Shown in pieces: positions 22,046-35,300 of a DNA stretch of 64,000 nt. The stretch is from positions 23,859,883 to 23,923,882 of the forward strand of contig OY829329.1 of NCBI GenBank assembly GCA_963691655.1, written 5' to 3'. How positions within the stretch are numbered: position 1 is the first letter of the stretch; the number at the start of each line of letters is the position of its first letter. Source of the DNA: Toxonevra muliebris. Lineage: Eukaryota > Arthropoda > Insecta > Diptera > Pallopteridae. Under the pieces are notes generated by a model, which saw only the letters and a list, made by a program, of their open reading frames with translations, was not told the DNA's origin and did not search any database. The position numbers were made by a program, and so were the translations under genes.

Positions 22046-23030
22046 ATGTTTTCTACTAATATTTTAATATTAACATTTATCGTTATTGCTACCACTCAAG
22101 CAATCGAAATGGCTGCAATCGGAAAAGCATTAAACCTTGGCGATAAGTTCCCCAACTTTCAAGCTGAAACAAGTCAAGGGAAAATTGACTTCTACGAATG
22201 GATTGGAGATGAATCGTAAGTGAATATTGTGAAATACGAAGAACGAGCTATTCATATTTTAATGAATGCATATTTAGTTGGGCCATTTTATTCTCTCATC
22301 CTGGGGATTATACACCTGTATGCACCACCGAATTGGCGCGTGTTGCTCAATTATTGCCCGAATTTGCTAAGCGTAATGTAAAACCTATAGCTCTATCAGT
22401 CGATACTGTTGCATCGCATAAAGGTTGGATTGAAGATATTAAGAGTTATGGCAGTGAGTTTAAACTTCTTGTAATATACAATGCGACTCTAATAAATTCT
22501 ACGTTTTTCTAGAGCTCTCTTCATTTGATTACCCAATAATTGCTGATGATAAACGTGAATTGGCGGTAAAGTTGAATATGCTGGATAAGGATGAAGTAAA
22601 TACAGAAGGCATACCATTAACATGCCGTGCAGTTTTTATTATTGATAACACTAAAAAATTGCGTCTTTCAATTTTATATCCAGCAACAACTGGTCGTAAT
22701 TTTGAGTAAGTTTTGGAAAAGTAATTTAAATGCAGCTATCTTTATATTTTTTTATTTTTACAATATTTTCAGTGAAATTATACGCGCCATTGATTCATTA
22801 CAATTGACACAAACTAAATCGGTAGCAACTCCTGCTGATTGGAAGGTAAATACAAGCATTGAATTCTATTCTCTTTTTACTAACTATATATTCATTTACA
22901 GCAAGGCGATTCCTGCATGGTTTTACCTTCTGTAAAGAATGAGGATATTGCTAAATTGTTTCCTAATGGTGTTGAAACTATTGTTGTGCCTTCGGGAAAG
23001 CAATACTTGCGCAAAACAGCACAGCCTTAA
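22046..23030 (+). CDS. Prx6005: 1-Cys peroxiredoxin (Prx6 type), with signal-like N-terminal extension
   Basis: Five exons join in frame: 22046-22215, 22278-22453, 22513-22705, 22773-22845 and 22902-23030, all GT-AG, giving 246 residues. From the second Met (22109) the protein matches fly Prx6005 in length (225 residues) and closely in sequence, for example [20 protein letters not shown] and [18 protein letters not shown]. It reduces peroxides, including phospholipid hydroperoxides. The peroxidatic site is [14 protein letters not shown], with Cys 51 and His 43 counted from the second Met, and the conserved Arg lies in PLTCRAVF. The first ATG adds 21 residues, [20 protein letters not shown] then E, which look like a cleavable signal peptide; this is unusual for a normally cytosolic enzyme. 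The second ATG has the better context (A at -3, G at +4). Which start is used cannot be settled here. Confidence 0.95.
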
Positions 23031-23212
23031 GCTCTGATATATTTACAATTGTTTATGAGGTTTGGTTTGAACGTATATCTAGACTTATGTTCATGCACAA
23101 TTTTTAGTTTTAGAAATTTTATTTGTTTCAAAGGGTTTACGTAATTTGAATACTTGAATACTAAAGTAAAGCTGGTATTCCTGTACTGCATTTCTTAAAA
23201 ATACATACCACT

Positions 23213-23218
23213 ATTAAA
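23213..23218 (+). terminator. Candidate poly(A) signal of the peroxiredoxin gene
   Basis: ATTAAA, 183 bases after the stop codon, is the nearest plausible signal. It is a variant of the canonical hexamer. Confidence 0.3.
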
Positions 23219-23799
23219 ACATATTCACAAATTATAATTATATTTTCATAAAGCAAATTTAGTCTTTTAATTATGATTTCACAGGTAAAACGCCAACAAA
23301 AGTGGTGAAAAAAGTATTGAATTTTGAAATGAATCCACAAATGACGATTTACGAAATTTGAAAAAAATAGACAGATATTATTAGGGGGAATTAACTAATT
23401 TTATGTTGCAGCTGGCTAGAACGAGAATAACATTCCTATCTATGATACATATCTAAATTCAGTCCTGGTTGAGTTGTGTACGACGATTTTTTCTGTTTTG
23501 AATACTGCAGAGTCAATAATATTCAGAATGCTAAATGAATAAGAGTCCGAAGCAATTTAGCGAAGAGTGAATCACAGTCTGTATCAATACTTCGTTCGAT
23601 GAGTTTTAAATTCTAAGAATCACGTAGACAATATTTTGGGATTCAGGTGCCATTTTACTGGCCAGTGTCAAGGGTTTTTTTGTAAATTCCGGTCCTAAAT
23701 AAACTAAGTTCGCAATTGAAATGCAGGTTTTACTAGATTCGAAATTAGAAATAATAGAAATGCAATCAGCTTTAGTTAATAATATTGGATAGAAAAGCA

Positions 23800-25052
23800 T
23801 CAAAGAATGGGTTGTGGAGTGTATTGCACAGATATTGAACGAAAATTAAAAAATGAAGGCAAATCAATGCGTGAAATTGCAGAGTTAATGAAATGTTAAA
23901 AAAAGTGTATTCTGCGATTCATTTTGAGCCAAAGGAGGAAACACGAGGCAGAAAGTGAGCAACCTCTGCCAAGTTTGACGAATTGTTTGTTCGACAGTCT
24001 AAAAGAAAATAATTTCTTTCATCGGCAGAACTAAGAAAAAAGTTAAACACGTTAGTAACCAATTGCACAATACGGAATAAGCTAATAGAAAAGGGTTTGA
24101 AAGCATATTCCAAAATAAAAGTGCAATACCTAAGCAAAAAAATATTCGCAATAGAGTAGCTTTAGCAAAACAGCATCTGAACCGGGAAAATTGGAAAAAA
24201 GCGTTGTGGTCAGATGAAAAAAATGAATTTGTTCGGACAAAGCACACGATTAAGGCAATTAAACATGGTGGCGGTAGCATAATGCTATTAGGTTGTTTTT
24301 CCTCGTCGTGTTTGCCCAATATATTGGATTAAAGGAAAAATGTACGCCCCGGACTATGTGAATATATTGAATAACATAATGCTACTATATGCCGAGGAAG
24401 AGATGCTGTTAAAGTGAGAGTTTATGTATGGAAAATAGTTCAGACTGAGTGGTATGCTATAGATCCCTTAATTTGTGCCAATCTGGTAAATTACACGGGT
24501 CGGTGCAGCGAAGTTTTAAAAAATCATGGTGCCATTTTAAAGTAAATCTAGGTAACACTTTAAAATAGGTAGATTTCAATAAAAAAATATTTGTATGTTT
24601 GTTTTAAGTCTTGCTTAAATGCTTTTTTATTAAAATTATTTGGCTTTAAATGAACAATAATGCCAGAAAATATCAATAAGTTCATAGAACTAGCAGATCA
24701 GACGATCGTTTTCCTAATTTCAAAATTCTATATAAATGAAAATACTGTAAAGTAAATGAGAATTACAAAGACAGTTATTTTCACTGAGTAGTATTATTGA
24801 TTCATTGTTCATTCAAAGCCTAATAATTTTAATAATTAATTAGAAATGTGAACTGCCAAATTTGGAAGAAACTTGCAAAAAAAAATTTCCAAATCAAAAA
24901 TACTAAAATGCTTTTTTTTCACATTCTGATACATATTCGCTCAGTATTTAAATTATATGTAAACTTTGAAAATAAAATTAATTTCACAAAAAAATAATTA
25001 AATCAAAGGAAAAAGTTCAAGCCGATTATTTTTCCATCACTGTAATTTTGTG
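23800..25052 (+). mobile_element. Tc1-like transposon, decayed
   Basis: Plus-strand broken frames read ERKLKNEGKSMREIAELM (helix-turn-helix start), later RVALAKQHLNRENWKKALWS then DEK, and KHGGGSIMLLGCFSS. This is the order of a Tc1-family transposase: W-K-x-V-x-W-S-D-E carries the first catalytic Asp, and the HGGGSIMVWG motif follows. Stops and frameshifts occur throughout, and the remainder of the catalytic domain is lost after about 24420. The sequence TTTTTCCATCACTGTA near 25034-25049 resembles a Tc1 terminal end, but no matching left repeat was found, so the boundaries are uncertain. Confidence 0.7.
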
Positions 25053-25054
25053 AT

Positions 25055-28000
25055 TATTAAGAGAAAATAATTCTGTGAGAGTTGTGGAGGCGGTGTTGAG
25101 TATTAACCATACTGGTCATCAGTTTCGTGGACATGCAAGCAGTCAATACAGAAGCTAGAAATTCGAGTCTACATTATTTCAGTGTACATTTTGCTAATTC
25201 AAATTTTGAAAAAGTATGGATATTTCTGAATTCAAAAACAAATAGTTGATGTTCTAAAATTTTAGCGTTCGGAGTTGGTTTCTGATCCCAACGACTACTC
25301 ATCTAGAAGTTCAATGTCTTAGATTTGCTGTTGTTGAAAGCTGAATTAAAAATTTAATTGAAATCGATGATAGTCAGCGACATGAAAACGTAATTTAATA
25401 TATGTTTATACCAAATTTCAGGTAAATTAAAGACACATTTTTTTTTTTTTTTGATTTGGAGCCGCTATACTGCTGTACTGATTTAAAAGGTGGGTATCTA
25501 CTAAACTGGGAAAATGAGTTTTTTATAATTGAATTGAATTGAGTCGTTGAATTCGTTATTAAAAAACGAATTCAACTATGCAAAAATAAATTTTGAAATA
25601 ATAATAAAGGAATTAAAGTCACGCTGTCTGTATTTACAGGCATTCTCGAGAAATCCTAATGAAACAACAGCGCGTTTTCGCGTTTAACGTTTAATTTATC
25701 CCCTTTTTCCCTTATAAAATTTGAAAACAACATTGTTCCATCACAATCAGCTGTTCGTTTCCTCTCACTCTCCCATTTTCTTCGCTTTCGTGAATTTGAT
25801 TTTGGTTTTATGTTCAAGAATATAAGAAAGAGGAAATGCATTAAATTAAAAAATAAAAAAGTGAAATTCAATTTAAGTTTTCACTATAAAAAGGAAAGGG
25901 ACTTTGAACTTTTTGTTGTTAATGTAAGTAAATTGTGTAGTGGTGTTGAAAGAAAAACATACAGAAAATTAATTTTTTCTTATTACGAAACTTAAAGAAG
26001 CAATTGATTGCTTAAACGTTACGAAAAACAATATAGTAGGAAAAATAATAAACTATTATTAATTTTTAATTTGTTGTGCTTCATCTACATCTTTTGCTTT
26101 TAATTCCGGTATTTTGCTGCTGATAACGCTTGCGGTTGCCAACATTCGTGCTTCTATTGTTCAACGCTCTAACCAATTATCAAATAATTTGAGTAGTTCT
26201 TAGTGTCGGTTGTAGACACCTGCTAGCAGCAGGTTTTCATGTGCGGAATTCAACGTCTGTGATTATAACGTGGAGCATTCATTCAGATTCAGATATCAGT
26301 GATAAACAGGTTAAACATAATTTTTTGTTAACGTTGACAATTTTTTTATTGTCTTCAGTCCAGATTTGGTTTACTTTTTAAAAGTGTTCTTGAACTATTG
26401 TTATGATCTTTGATCTTCGCATAATTGTTTTATATAGTGTAAACATTTGTTAAAGTTTAATGACCAGCACAAATTTGCTATCTTCGTTAATTTCCCCCAC
26501 CTCATCGCGCCCTTTTTGATAACACCTTCAAATTGTGGGAATTCAAGCAGGACAACTTAAGTCCAATTAAATTAAGTGCGTTATGAATATTGCAGAAGCT
26601 AAAAAACCCATAGATTAATGTTCACTTTAAAAATGTTATTTTAAAAACTATTACGGTCTCAATCTTCAAAATCAATTTAGACTTAGTGACTTCTGCTTGA
26701 AAGCTCACGACATGCTCTTATCAGATTTCCATAGCGATCGTACGAGTGCCCCACATTGTTTATGTACCCATGCAGCTACATATCCACTTATGTAGTACAT
26801 GTATATCAGTTTCTTTTTTTTTTTTTGTCTGGAGATTAAAAATATGATTAAGTCTATTGAAACTTAAACAATTTAGTTATTTAAATCTATGGCACCAGGT
26901 GCAATGTTTAATATTCATTATTCTTAGTGGTATTATATTGTGTGCAAATGTTATGAATCCATAGTCTTGGTATTGAACTTAGGGTTTCTCGGGCTACTTT
27001 ACTTTTTATCAATACTGCAACATGTAGGAGACAGTTGTTGTTTGGTAGACATTCATTGTCTGAAGTCGTTTCGGAGCAAAGACGGAGCTACCAGTTGAAA
27101 TGAAAAAGAGCGAAACAACGTTGCGGTAGTTCCCAGGTACAAAGCGATTAGTAGATCGGCCATAAGATACACTGCTTCATATGGGCTCCCTTGCACTCGG
27201 TAATTGGCTGTCATATCCTAATTCCAGAGCCATTCACACACAGAACATAGGATACAAAATCCTTCTCTCTGAACAATTTTTAGTTTCGTGCGATATGTCC
27301 AACCACCCCACTGAAAAAAAGGAAAAAGTATTAAGTTAGTACGAAACCATGTAACTTTCTTAGTGTCTGTCCCGCTTTCTGCCAGATCAGAGTAAGCATA
27401 TTTGGTACTTGAGCTCTCTAACACCGCAGAATCTGCTAAGATTTATTAAAAAATCTTGTAGATTTAAAGAATAGCAATTAAAATAGGGAACACAGGATAT
27501 GGTACAATGGACGTAAAACTTGTCTGAGTGCTGTATTCTTAAATAGTTCTTTTGTCTGTTCCAACAAAAAAAGAAAAAAGTACGAAACCATGTGGTACAC
27601 GTTAAAAAATATTACCATGGTTTTACTCTGAAATGATATCAATGACTTCTTACTCAAATGAATATTCAGGAAACATCTCAAGATCTTCTTGAAAATTGCC
27701 ATTATATTTATCGAAATTAATTGGAGCTTCAGGAAATTCCAATAGAACAAATAATTTTTAATTTTGTTTTTAATTATTTTCATTTTGCTCTCATTAATAT
27801 CGTTATTTATTTTTTGAACCTAATTTAACCCAATTTTTTCTCAAGTTATTTTCTTTATCTATCTTACTTAGGTTCCCGCGCGTCCTTAATGGTTTAAAAC
27901 TTCGTCTTTTTTTTTCATTTCCTTTGAAACATTAAAAATTCTTCATTTTTGAGGTTAATTGATTCTGAAAACCAAAATTTTCTCGAGAAAATGCAAATGC

Positions 28001-29289
28001 AGACAAATTAACTATCAAATGAAAGTACACATTCAGCTTTTTTACCAAATATATGTAAACACGAAAAATAATTCGAAAATTTACAACAAAAACTGCACAC
28101 CTTAAAAAAAAATATTTCACAATAACAACAAAAGATAATTAAGATATTTTAAGTAGCATATCTCCAATATTGTTCAGCATAAATAAATTATTTTTCGGAA
28201 CACTGAAAACGGTCTTGTTAAGTCGTATTTTTATTATTATTTTTTTGAATTATGTAGTTTGAAAATGAGGTTTATGCCGCCAAAGCGGGTTTCTGGACCA
28301 TAGTACAATGCATGAAGATCACATCAAAATAAAAGAGCATCCGCAAAGACCTGACAAAGTACAAGCACAAGGCAAAAAATGGTGCAAGTACAAAATGGCC
28401 GCCACCAATAATAAAAGAGGAAAAATATGTAACTGCCTTGGGAAACCAAGTGTACTCTCGCGCAGCTGAAACCAAACTGACGTCATATTCTAGACTGCTT
28501 CAGGATGAGGCCTGGAATGTGGCAATAACCCATATGGCATCTGTTCAGGTGCCTCTGTCATTCGATTAATCAAACGCAATTGTCACTCTGGGTACACCAT
28601 ATAGATATGGCCTGCTCCCTGCCTCGTTCTACCAACCACATTAACGACAACCTGAAATCGAATTGATATATTCTGCAAAAATTTCGATTGACGCTGCTTT
28701 AAAAACAGCAACAAGAAGGTGTCTGCTTAAAAAGTTCTGAGTGCCGTTATGTCAGTGTTTAGGATTCTGATTTGTAAGTTGAGCTCGGATTTTTGTCAAT
28801 AGGGACAGAAATTTAATATTTCTTACAAATGCTGATGAATGAAATCGAAATAAAAAGGTTTCTGAATTCAAGAACTGAATCCGGTTTTGTAATGTAATAT
28901 TCAAAGTCAAAATATTACCCAACAAGATGCAGATTTTCTCGAATCTGATCGCCAATCAAACAAAACAATATGTACGATATCAATCCCAGTAAATCTTTTT
29001 TATTATACTCATATCGGCAAATACGGCTCATGGTTTATTAGAATGGGGTAGTCATGAGCAATGTAAATTGACCAAAAAGGTCTCAGATCACCGACATATA
29101 AACCAAAGACAATTGTTACTAATTGAATATAATTTCCCATCAAACTGATACAAAAGTATACTTTGATTTCAAACTTCAGCTTAAGTTCTATGAAAGATCA
29201 CAGATCTTATTGAAATATAATTATTTTATATATACTTACGATATTTATCTCTATTGGCGTTAATTCTCTTTTTAATTTTTTTTTTTTAG
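25055..29289. other. Intergenic and probable 5' UTR intron of colt
   Basis: No coding exon recognised. The coding exon of colt begins after an acceptor (TTTTTTTAG at 29281-29289), so a 5' UTR exon should lie upstream. A CAGTGATAAACAG then GTTAAA near 26300 is one possible exon end, but this is weak. The stretch 28270-28600 has longer open frames (for example PPPIIKEEKYVTALGNQVYS on the plus strand) that I could not assign. Confidence 0.4.
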
Positions 29290-29330
29290 TTTTCAAAAGA
29301 TTTAAACTAAAAGAAAACTCAAATTCAATC

Positions 29331-32300
29331 ATGTCTGATGTATCACCAGTACAAGAGCGTAAAGCTAACCCGGTTAAATCTTTTATAACTGGAGGATGCG
29401 GCGGTATTTGTAATGTACTGAGCGGTCATCCACTGGATACCATTAAGGTAAATTCGCTTTGAATGTTTCCTCTTTGATATTTCTTTAATTTCTGATTCCA
29501 ATTTCAGGTTCGCTTACAAACCATGCCTCGTCCACCACCCGGTCAACCACCCTTATATGCGGGTACTTTCGATTGTGCTGCCAAAACAATACGTAATGAA
29601 GGTATACGTGGTTTATACAAGGGTATGACTGCACCATTAACTGGTGTAGCACCTATATTTGCTATGTGTTTTGCTGGTTATGCTTTGGGAAAACGTATAC
29701 AACAAAAAGATGGTCAAACTGCGTTATCAAATTCTCAAATTTTTATTGCTGGTTCATTTTCGGGTATATTCTCAACGATTATAATGGCGCCGGGGGAGCG
29801 TATTAAATGTTTGCTGCAAGTGCAACAAGCTTCAGGTGGAGAGAGGAAGTATCATGTAAATTAAAATTATATTTTTTATATTTTAGATATGTTTGCACTA
29901 TAGCTTTAGAAAATAGTTTTTATGGGCCACAAAAATCGCAGTCTTTTTGATGGATTATTGGAATCAAGTTTTAATATTTCTATCTGATCTGCATCCCTTG
30001 TAGTTTTTTTTATGTTCTGAATAATTTTAATCATCATGATCACTATGAAAGACCTCTAAATATTTCATTATAGATTGATTGGTAAAAATTTTTTAACATC
30101 GAGAAAATTTTTTTTAGCTTTTAAATAAAACTTAAAACTAAATTTGTTCGGAATAGAATGTAATTTTCATTAGGTTATAATCTGTGAAAGATTGGTGATC
30201 TTTTACAACTCTTCAATGATCTCAATAATTTCTCTATACAACACGAAAAAAATTTATGAGTTCTCATATGGTTTTTCTGGAGTTTTTGTTGTAGCGGCTG
30301 AAAGTAAAAAACAAGCGATGCATCCGGGAGGAAGAAAGGAAAGGAGTGGGTATTGTGTGAGAGAAAGAAAAATTAATGGTGTTGATAGTTGTTATTCGAA
30401 CCCAAATCTAGCCCTAGGAAAACGGAAGACCAGATAGGATCCGTCCACAATGCGGCTGATGTAAGGTAAATTTTAAAGCCTCTACTGAGGGGTCAGCAGG
30501 TAGACTGTCGGCACAGCGCTGCACATCGGGCAGCTCAACCCTAACATCATTCCTAACTGCCCGATAGGATATTGGTACGTGTAGTAGGTGGTGATTTGGG
30601 TGTGAAAGTTTAGTAGGAATTGCCGGGTAAGTAACTGGCAATGGTCTTTCACTGGCATAATCTTAGTTTCCATGTGCAAATGATCTAGATGAGTCATTAG
30701 ATGGTTATGGTTCTGAGTGCGGAGTTTTGTACTGTTTGTAGATTAGTGATCAGCATCGAACACACCGCCAGAAATACATGAGAACTTAGAAATTCTTTTT
30801 TAGAACCATTTTGTTGTAGTGTTTTCAATTATTATCTAAGTGGAAGTTGGAATCAAATCCAATTTTTAGTTTATAATCAGCGAAATATTACTTAATATTT
30901 TTTTAATGATCTTGGCCAACATTTGATTAGATCGGAAACGGATTTCAATCAAGATATTATCTAAATAGAAGTTAGAAAAAAATTTGATTGAAATCAAATT
31001 CAATTTCTTTAGCTTATGGTTGATGAAAAGTTGATAAGATCGCAAAGAATTCTTCATTCAAAATTTTATCAAAATGAAAGTGTTTCAACAAATACCAGAA
31101 TCAAATAAAATTTCCTATAGTTTCTGAACTGTGAAAGATCAGTGATTTTGTGAAAAATAATTGAATATTTTATTAAGATCACAAACAGAATTAAATCAAG
31201 ATCATATCTTAATAAAAAATAAAATATAGTCAAATTTAACTACAATTTGCAGTGAAAGATCACTTAATTATTTGACCAACCATCATTTTTGCTCAGATCC
31301 CTAGCTATAGTGCATAAAACACTTTATTTTTAAGTATTTTATCCATAAAAATCTATATTAATTCAAATGACTTATTTAGGGCATGCTTGATTGTGCCGCT
31401 AAACTGTACAAAGAAGGAGGAATTCGTAGTATTTACAAAGGTAGCTGTGCTACATTACTGAGAGGTAAGTCAATTATCAATAGCTCGTAATTTTTAAATA
31501 CAATTTTCATTTTTTATTTGTGTGGATGTGTGTGTGTGTTTTTATTTGAATGTTGCTTAAAACTCAGTCTAGAATATTAATGAATTAATAATTAAACAAA
31601 TTTCTTAACTTATTTCCTATAATTAAATATAAAAACATATTTCTAAAAGAGAAAATTGTTCCAAAACTTAAATATTATTCGACAACATATTCTCATCTTC
31701 CAGAACTTCTTCTCGCGCACGTTGTTGCTGCGAACGTGCTTTTTGTTTCTTACGTTCTTGCTGAAGAACATAATCCAGTGTGTTCTTTTGTGCCATGGTG
31801 CGTTGTATCTTTTGTTCACGTTGGATTTGCCAAGTTATACGATTCCCAGAACTAACATCTAAGACTCCTTCGTTAATATTTGTTTGTCCTTTTTTCTGTA
31901 CACTACCACTACTTTGCTCCATTTTCATTGTTAATTTTCTATGTTTCGGCTGACGATGTACTATACGTCCGGGTTCACATTGTAATTGCTTGCGCAGCAC
32001 ATAGAAAATACTACGTTCATTATAATTAGCGCAACGTGGTGCATACCGATGATCAAATTTATATTTTTCCACCGTACGACATGAGATTTTTTTGTGTGTC
32101 TGAAAGTCGTTAATGCAGCGTTCACTGCGTCCGATGTTCTCTTGATTAACTATGTTTGCTTTCCAATTACTCATGTCACAGCTACACTTCCAGGGATTCT
32201 CTGTTAGGCGCGCTAATCGTAACTTTGGTTGTAGAAAAAAATTATAGGGTAATGTGCGTAGTTGATTGCCTTGCAAATAGATTTCTTTCAATTCCAATTG

Positions 32301-35300
32301 ATCATCGAACAGTCCCGGTGGTATGTATGAGATATTGTTGTATGATAAATTTAGTATTTGTAATTGCTTGCAGCCCATTAACGCATCCATTGAAACTTCA
32401 CGTATCTGACAGTGGCTGAGATCGAGTTGGCGTAATTTTGTGAGGGCAGCGAATGCATCAAACTCAATGCGTCGTATATCGCCTTTGAGCGTGAGTTTCT
32501 CAAGGGATGGTAAAGCCTGAAAGTAAATGGAAAAAACTTTATTGCTTACGTGATTGAGATCGGTGGAGATCACCAAATGTTTTTATTATTAATTAGGTTG
32601 AAAAGAGCTAAAAGTTTTCAATCAAAATTTTATGTAAAACAAAGTTGGAACACAAGATATTTAAATTTGTATCCTATTTTCTTTAAAATAGGATCGGTGT
32701 AAGATCACTAAATGTAAGATCAATAGACATTTTTAAACAAAAATTGAAAACTAAACCAAAAAAAAAAAATCAGTAATTGTTTTGCCCTTCATCTATTATC
32801 ACTGAACTTACCAAAAATTGATAAATATTTCATAAAGTCACTGAAAATTTTAAAACAAGATCCTATGTGAAAGAAATTGAGACGAAATGTTGTTGTTTCT
32901 TTCATCCTTTGATGGGGCATAGGGCGCCAACCACGCCAGCTTGCCCTCTGGTATGATTTTCTGCAGTTCGTTTCAGCTCACTCCAGCCCATTTCAATCAA
33001 GTTAGCTTCGGGTTCGGCAGTTCTGAGTTCTTAGGACTGCTAGCTCTACTCCCTGCCTGCGTTAGCGGGTTCCATTGCATGGCGTACCAATCCGCTGCCA
33101 TTTTCTGCGTCTCATTATACTGTCAATTAATTCTAGACTTATCCTCTCGAGAAGTTATTGATTAGAGATGCGGTGTGGCCAGAAAACCTGAAGTATAATA
33201 CGAAGACATCTATTGATAAACGCTGGAACGAGTACCACCAACTGCAATCTTTATACTACCTACCTAAGCAGACGAAGCTATCAACTTTCCCGACTGATTT
33301 TCCCGCGATACTAAGGTGGCATTGGCTGCTACTGTTGCATGCCACACTCAGTACTTTTGTTTTGGTTACATTGATGTACAGACGCACTTTGTTTGCCTCT
33401 GCTTCCGTGTTGCGTGCCATCTGATGAAAATCCAAAACCCTGTGCGCTAGTAAGCATATATAGTCGGCGTAGTCAAGATGACGCAGATGCTGTGTCCTTG
33501 TCTATCTAATTCCTTTTATGTCATCAGTGAGTGCGGCACGTATGATGTCGTTGATAACGACCAAGAAAAGAAGTGGCAAAAGTAAACAACCCTTTCGAAC
33601 GCCCCTGAGTGGGAATACTTTGCTGTTATGTAGCACGTGACTCTTGGCGTCCTCGAACGTCGATCATATTATAGCTATTAGTTTTGAAGGGATGCCTCTG
33701 CTCGCTTTTCAGAGCGCGCCAAATGAAATCATGGTTTATTCTGTCGAAAGCTTTTTCGAAGTCGATAAAGAACAGGAAAATGGAGATCTGTACTGGGCAA
33801 CAATTGTTAGCGTGTTTATGTGATCGGTACACGAGGAGCCTGGTTGAAAGCCCGCTTGGTTGACAAGCCCCGCCTCCTTGTTCTTCTTAAGCGCTTTGAT
33901 TAATGTTTGGATTTCTGCGAAACTTGGTATACTCGTTCGAATTCGCGGACTCTCTGCTACTGTCTGGTCGTCGTTGGTAAGCACCCCTTCACTTATTCTT
34001 TGGCGTTCAAGAACTGATGTACAATGCTTTTTCCATCTCCTAAACTGCAGTCTTACCTGGATGTTGTTTGAGGCTTTGCTCTCCCATTAGCTCTTTGGTA
34101 ATGCTGTCAACCATTGTGATGTCTCCTTTACTTGCCACTTCCTCTGTTTTCTCCGCCAATGCGTTGATGCAGTTGTTGCGCTTGTCTCGCCTCACGGCTT
34201 TGAACGTCCTTCTGTTTAGCACGGTATTGCGCTTCGAATAAAACCTTATTTTCTGCAGAAATATCTGTCTTGCGGACCTTGCGATCAACCCAAAGGTTTT
34301 TTCAGCGAATTCCAATGTTCGTCAACGTTCACCGACTCGATGTTTCTGAGTCCCGCGACACTTTTAACCAATAGCAATGTTATATTTAATTCTCTAGGAC
34401 TTTTCGATGTGTTGTTTGAGTTTCATGGATGCCGTTCAGACGAAATGTGAAGATCACTAATTCTGCCTAATTATATCCAGATTAAGACCTATTAATGATC
34501 ATTTAATGGTTTGCCACTGATCTTATCACAATTCCATCGTACAAATTTCAAACAAGATTTTGTTTAAAAGAAGTTGTAACATAATGTCCTAAATCTTAAT
34601 CTAGATTATCTTCAGGTCAAGATCTGTGAAGATCACTTATTGTTTTCTCACTGATCAAAGGTCTAAAAGGAAGCTAAGAGAAAGTACTAACATCAATCTA
34701 AAATCTTTATTATATCTTATTTTTTGATTTTATATCTGGATCGGCATCTATTAAACTTCATTAGGGACGAAATGTGAAGAACACTGATATTACCAAATTT
34801 TTTTAAGCTCTATTCTATCTATTTATACTTTATTCAGTATCATTGATTCATCTCTTCCACTCACTCACCTTAAAGATACTGTTCTCTAAATTATCCATCG
34901 TTACATTTCCAATATATAACTCTGTCATATTCAGCAACGATTCAAATGTCATATTGCCCCACAACTCCAGCTCCTGTTCACGTGAATCGAAAAACATTGA
35001 ACGCGTTTTATTCATAACCCAGAAGGTAGCAGGCCATATATACTGTATGGGATTATTGCGAAAATCGCAACGTTTCATTTTAGGGAATGGCGGAAAACTA
35101 CGCTCGCTCAATTGCCTCAGACGATTATCGCTTAAATCCAACATTTCTAAATCCAGCAAACCAGCTAGTCCGCGATAATGTAAATTATATATTTGGTTAT
35201 GCGCTAGCGATAACGTTTTTATATGCAAAGCACCATACAGCGCAAATGGTGGCAGCTTAGCAATGCCATTACGTTCAAGCGATAAATGCTGTAATGTTCC

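Noticed and set aside
34848..35178. Plus-strand frame opposite the LRR exon
   Set aside because: It is antisense to well-supported LRR coding sequence.
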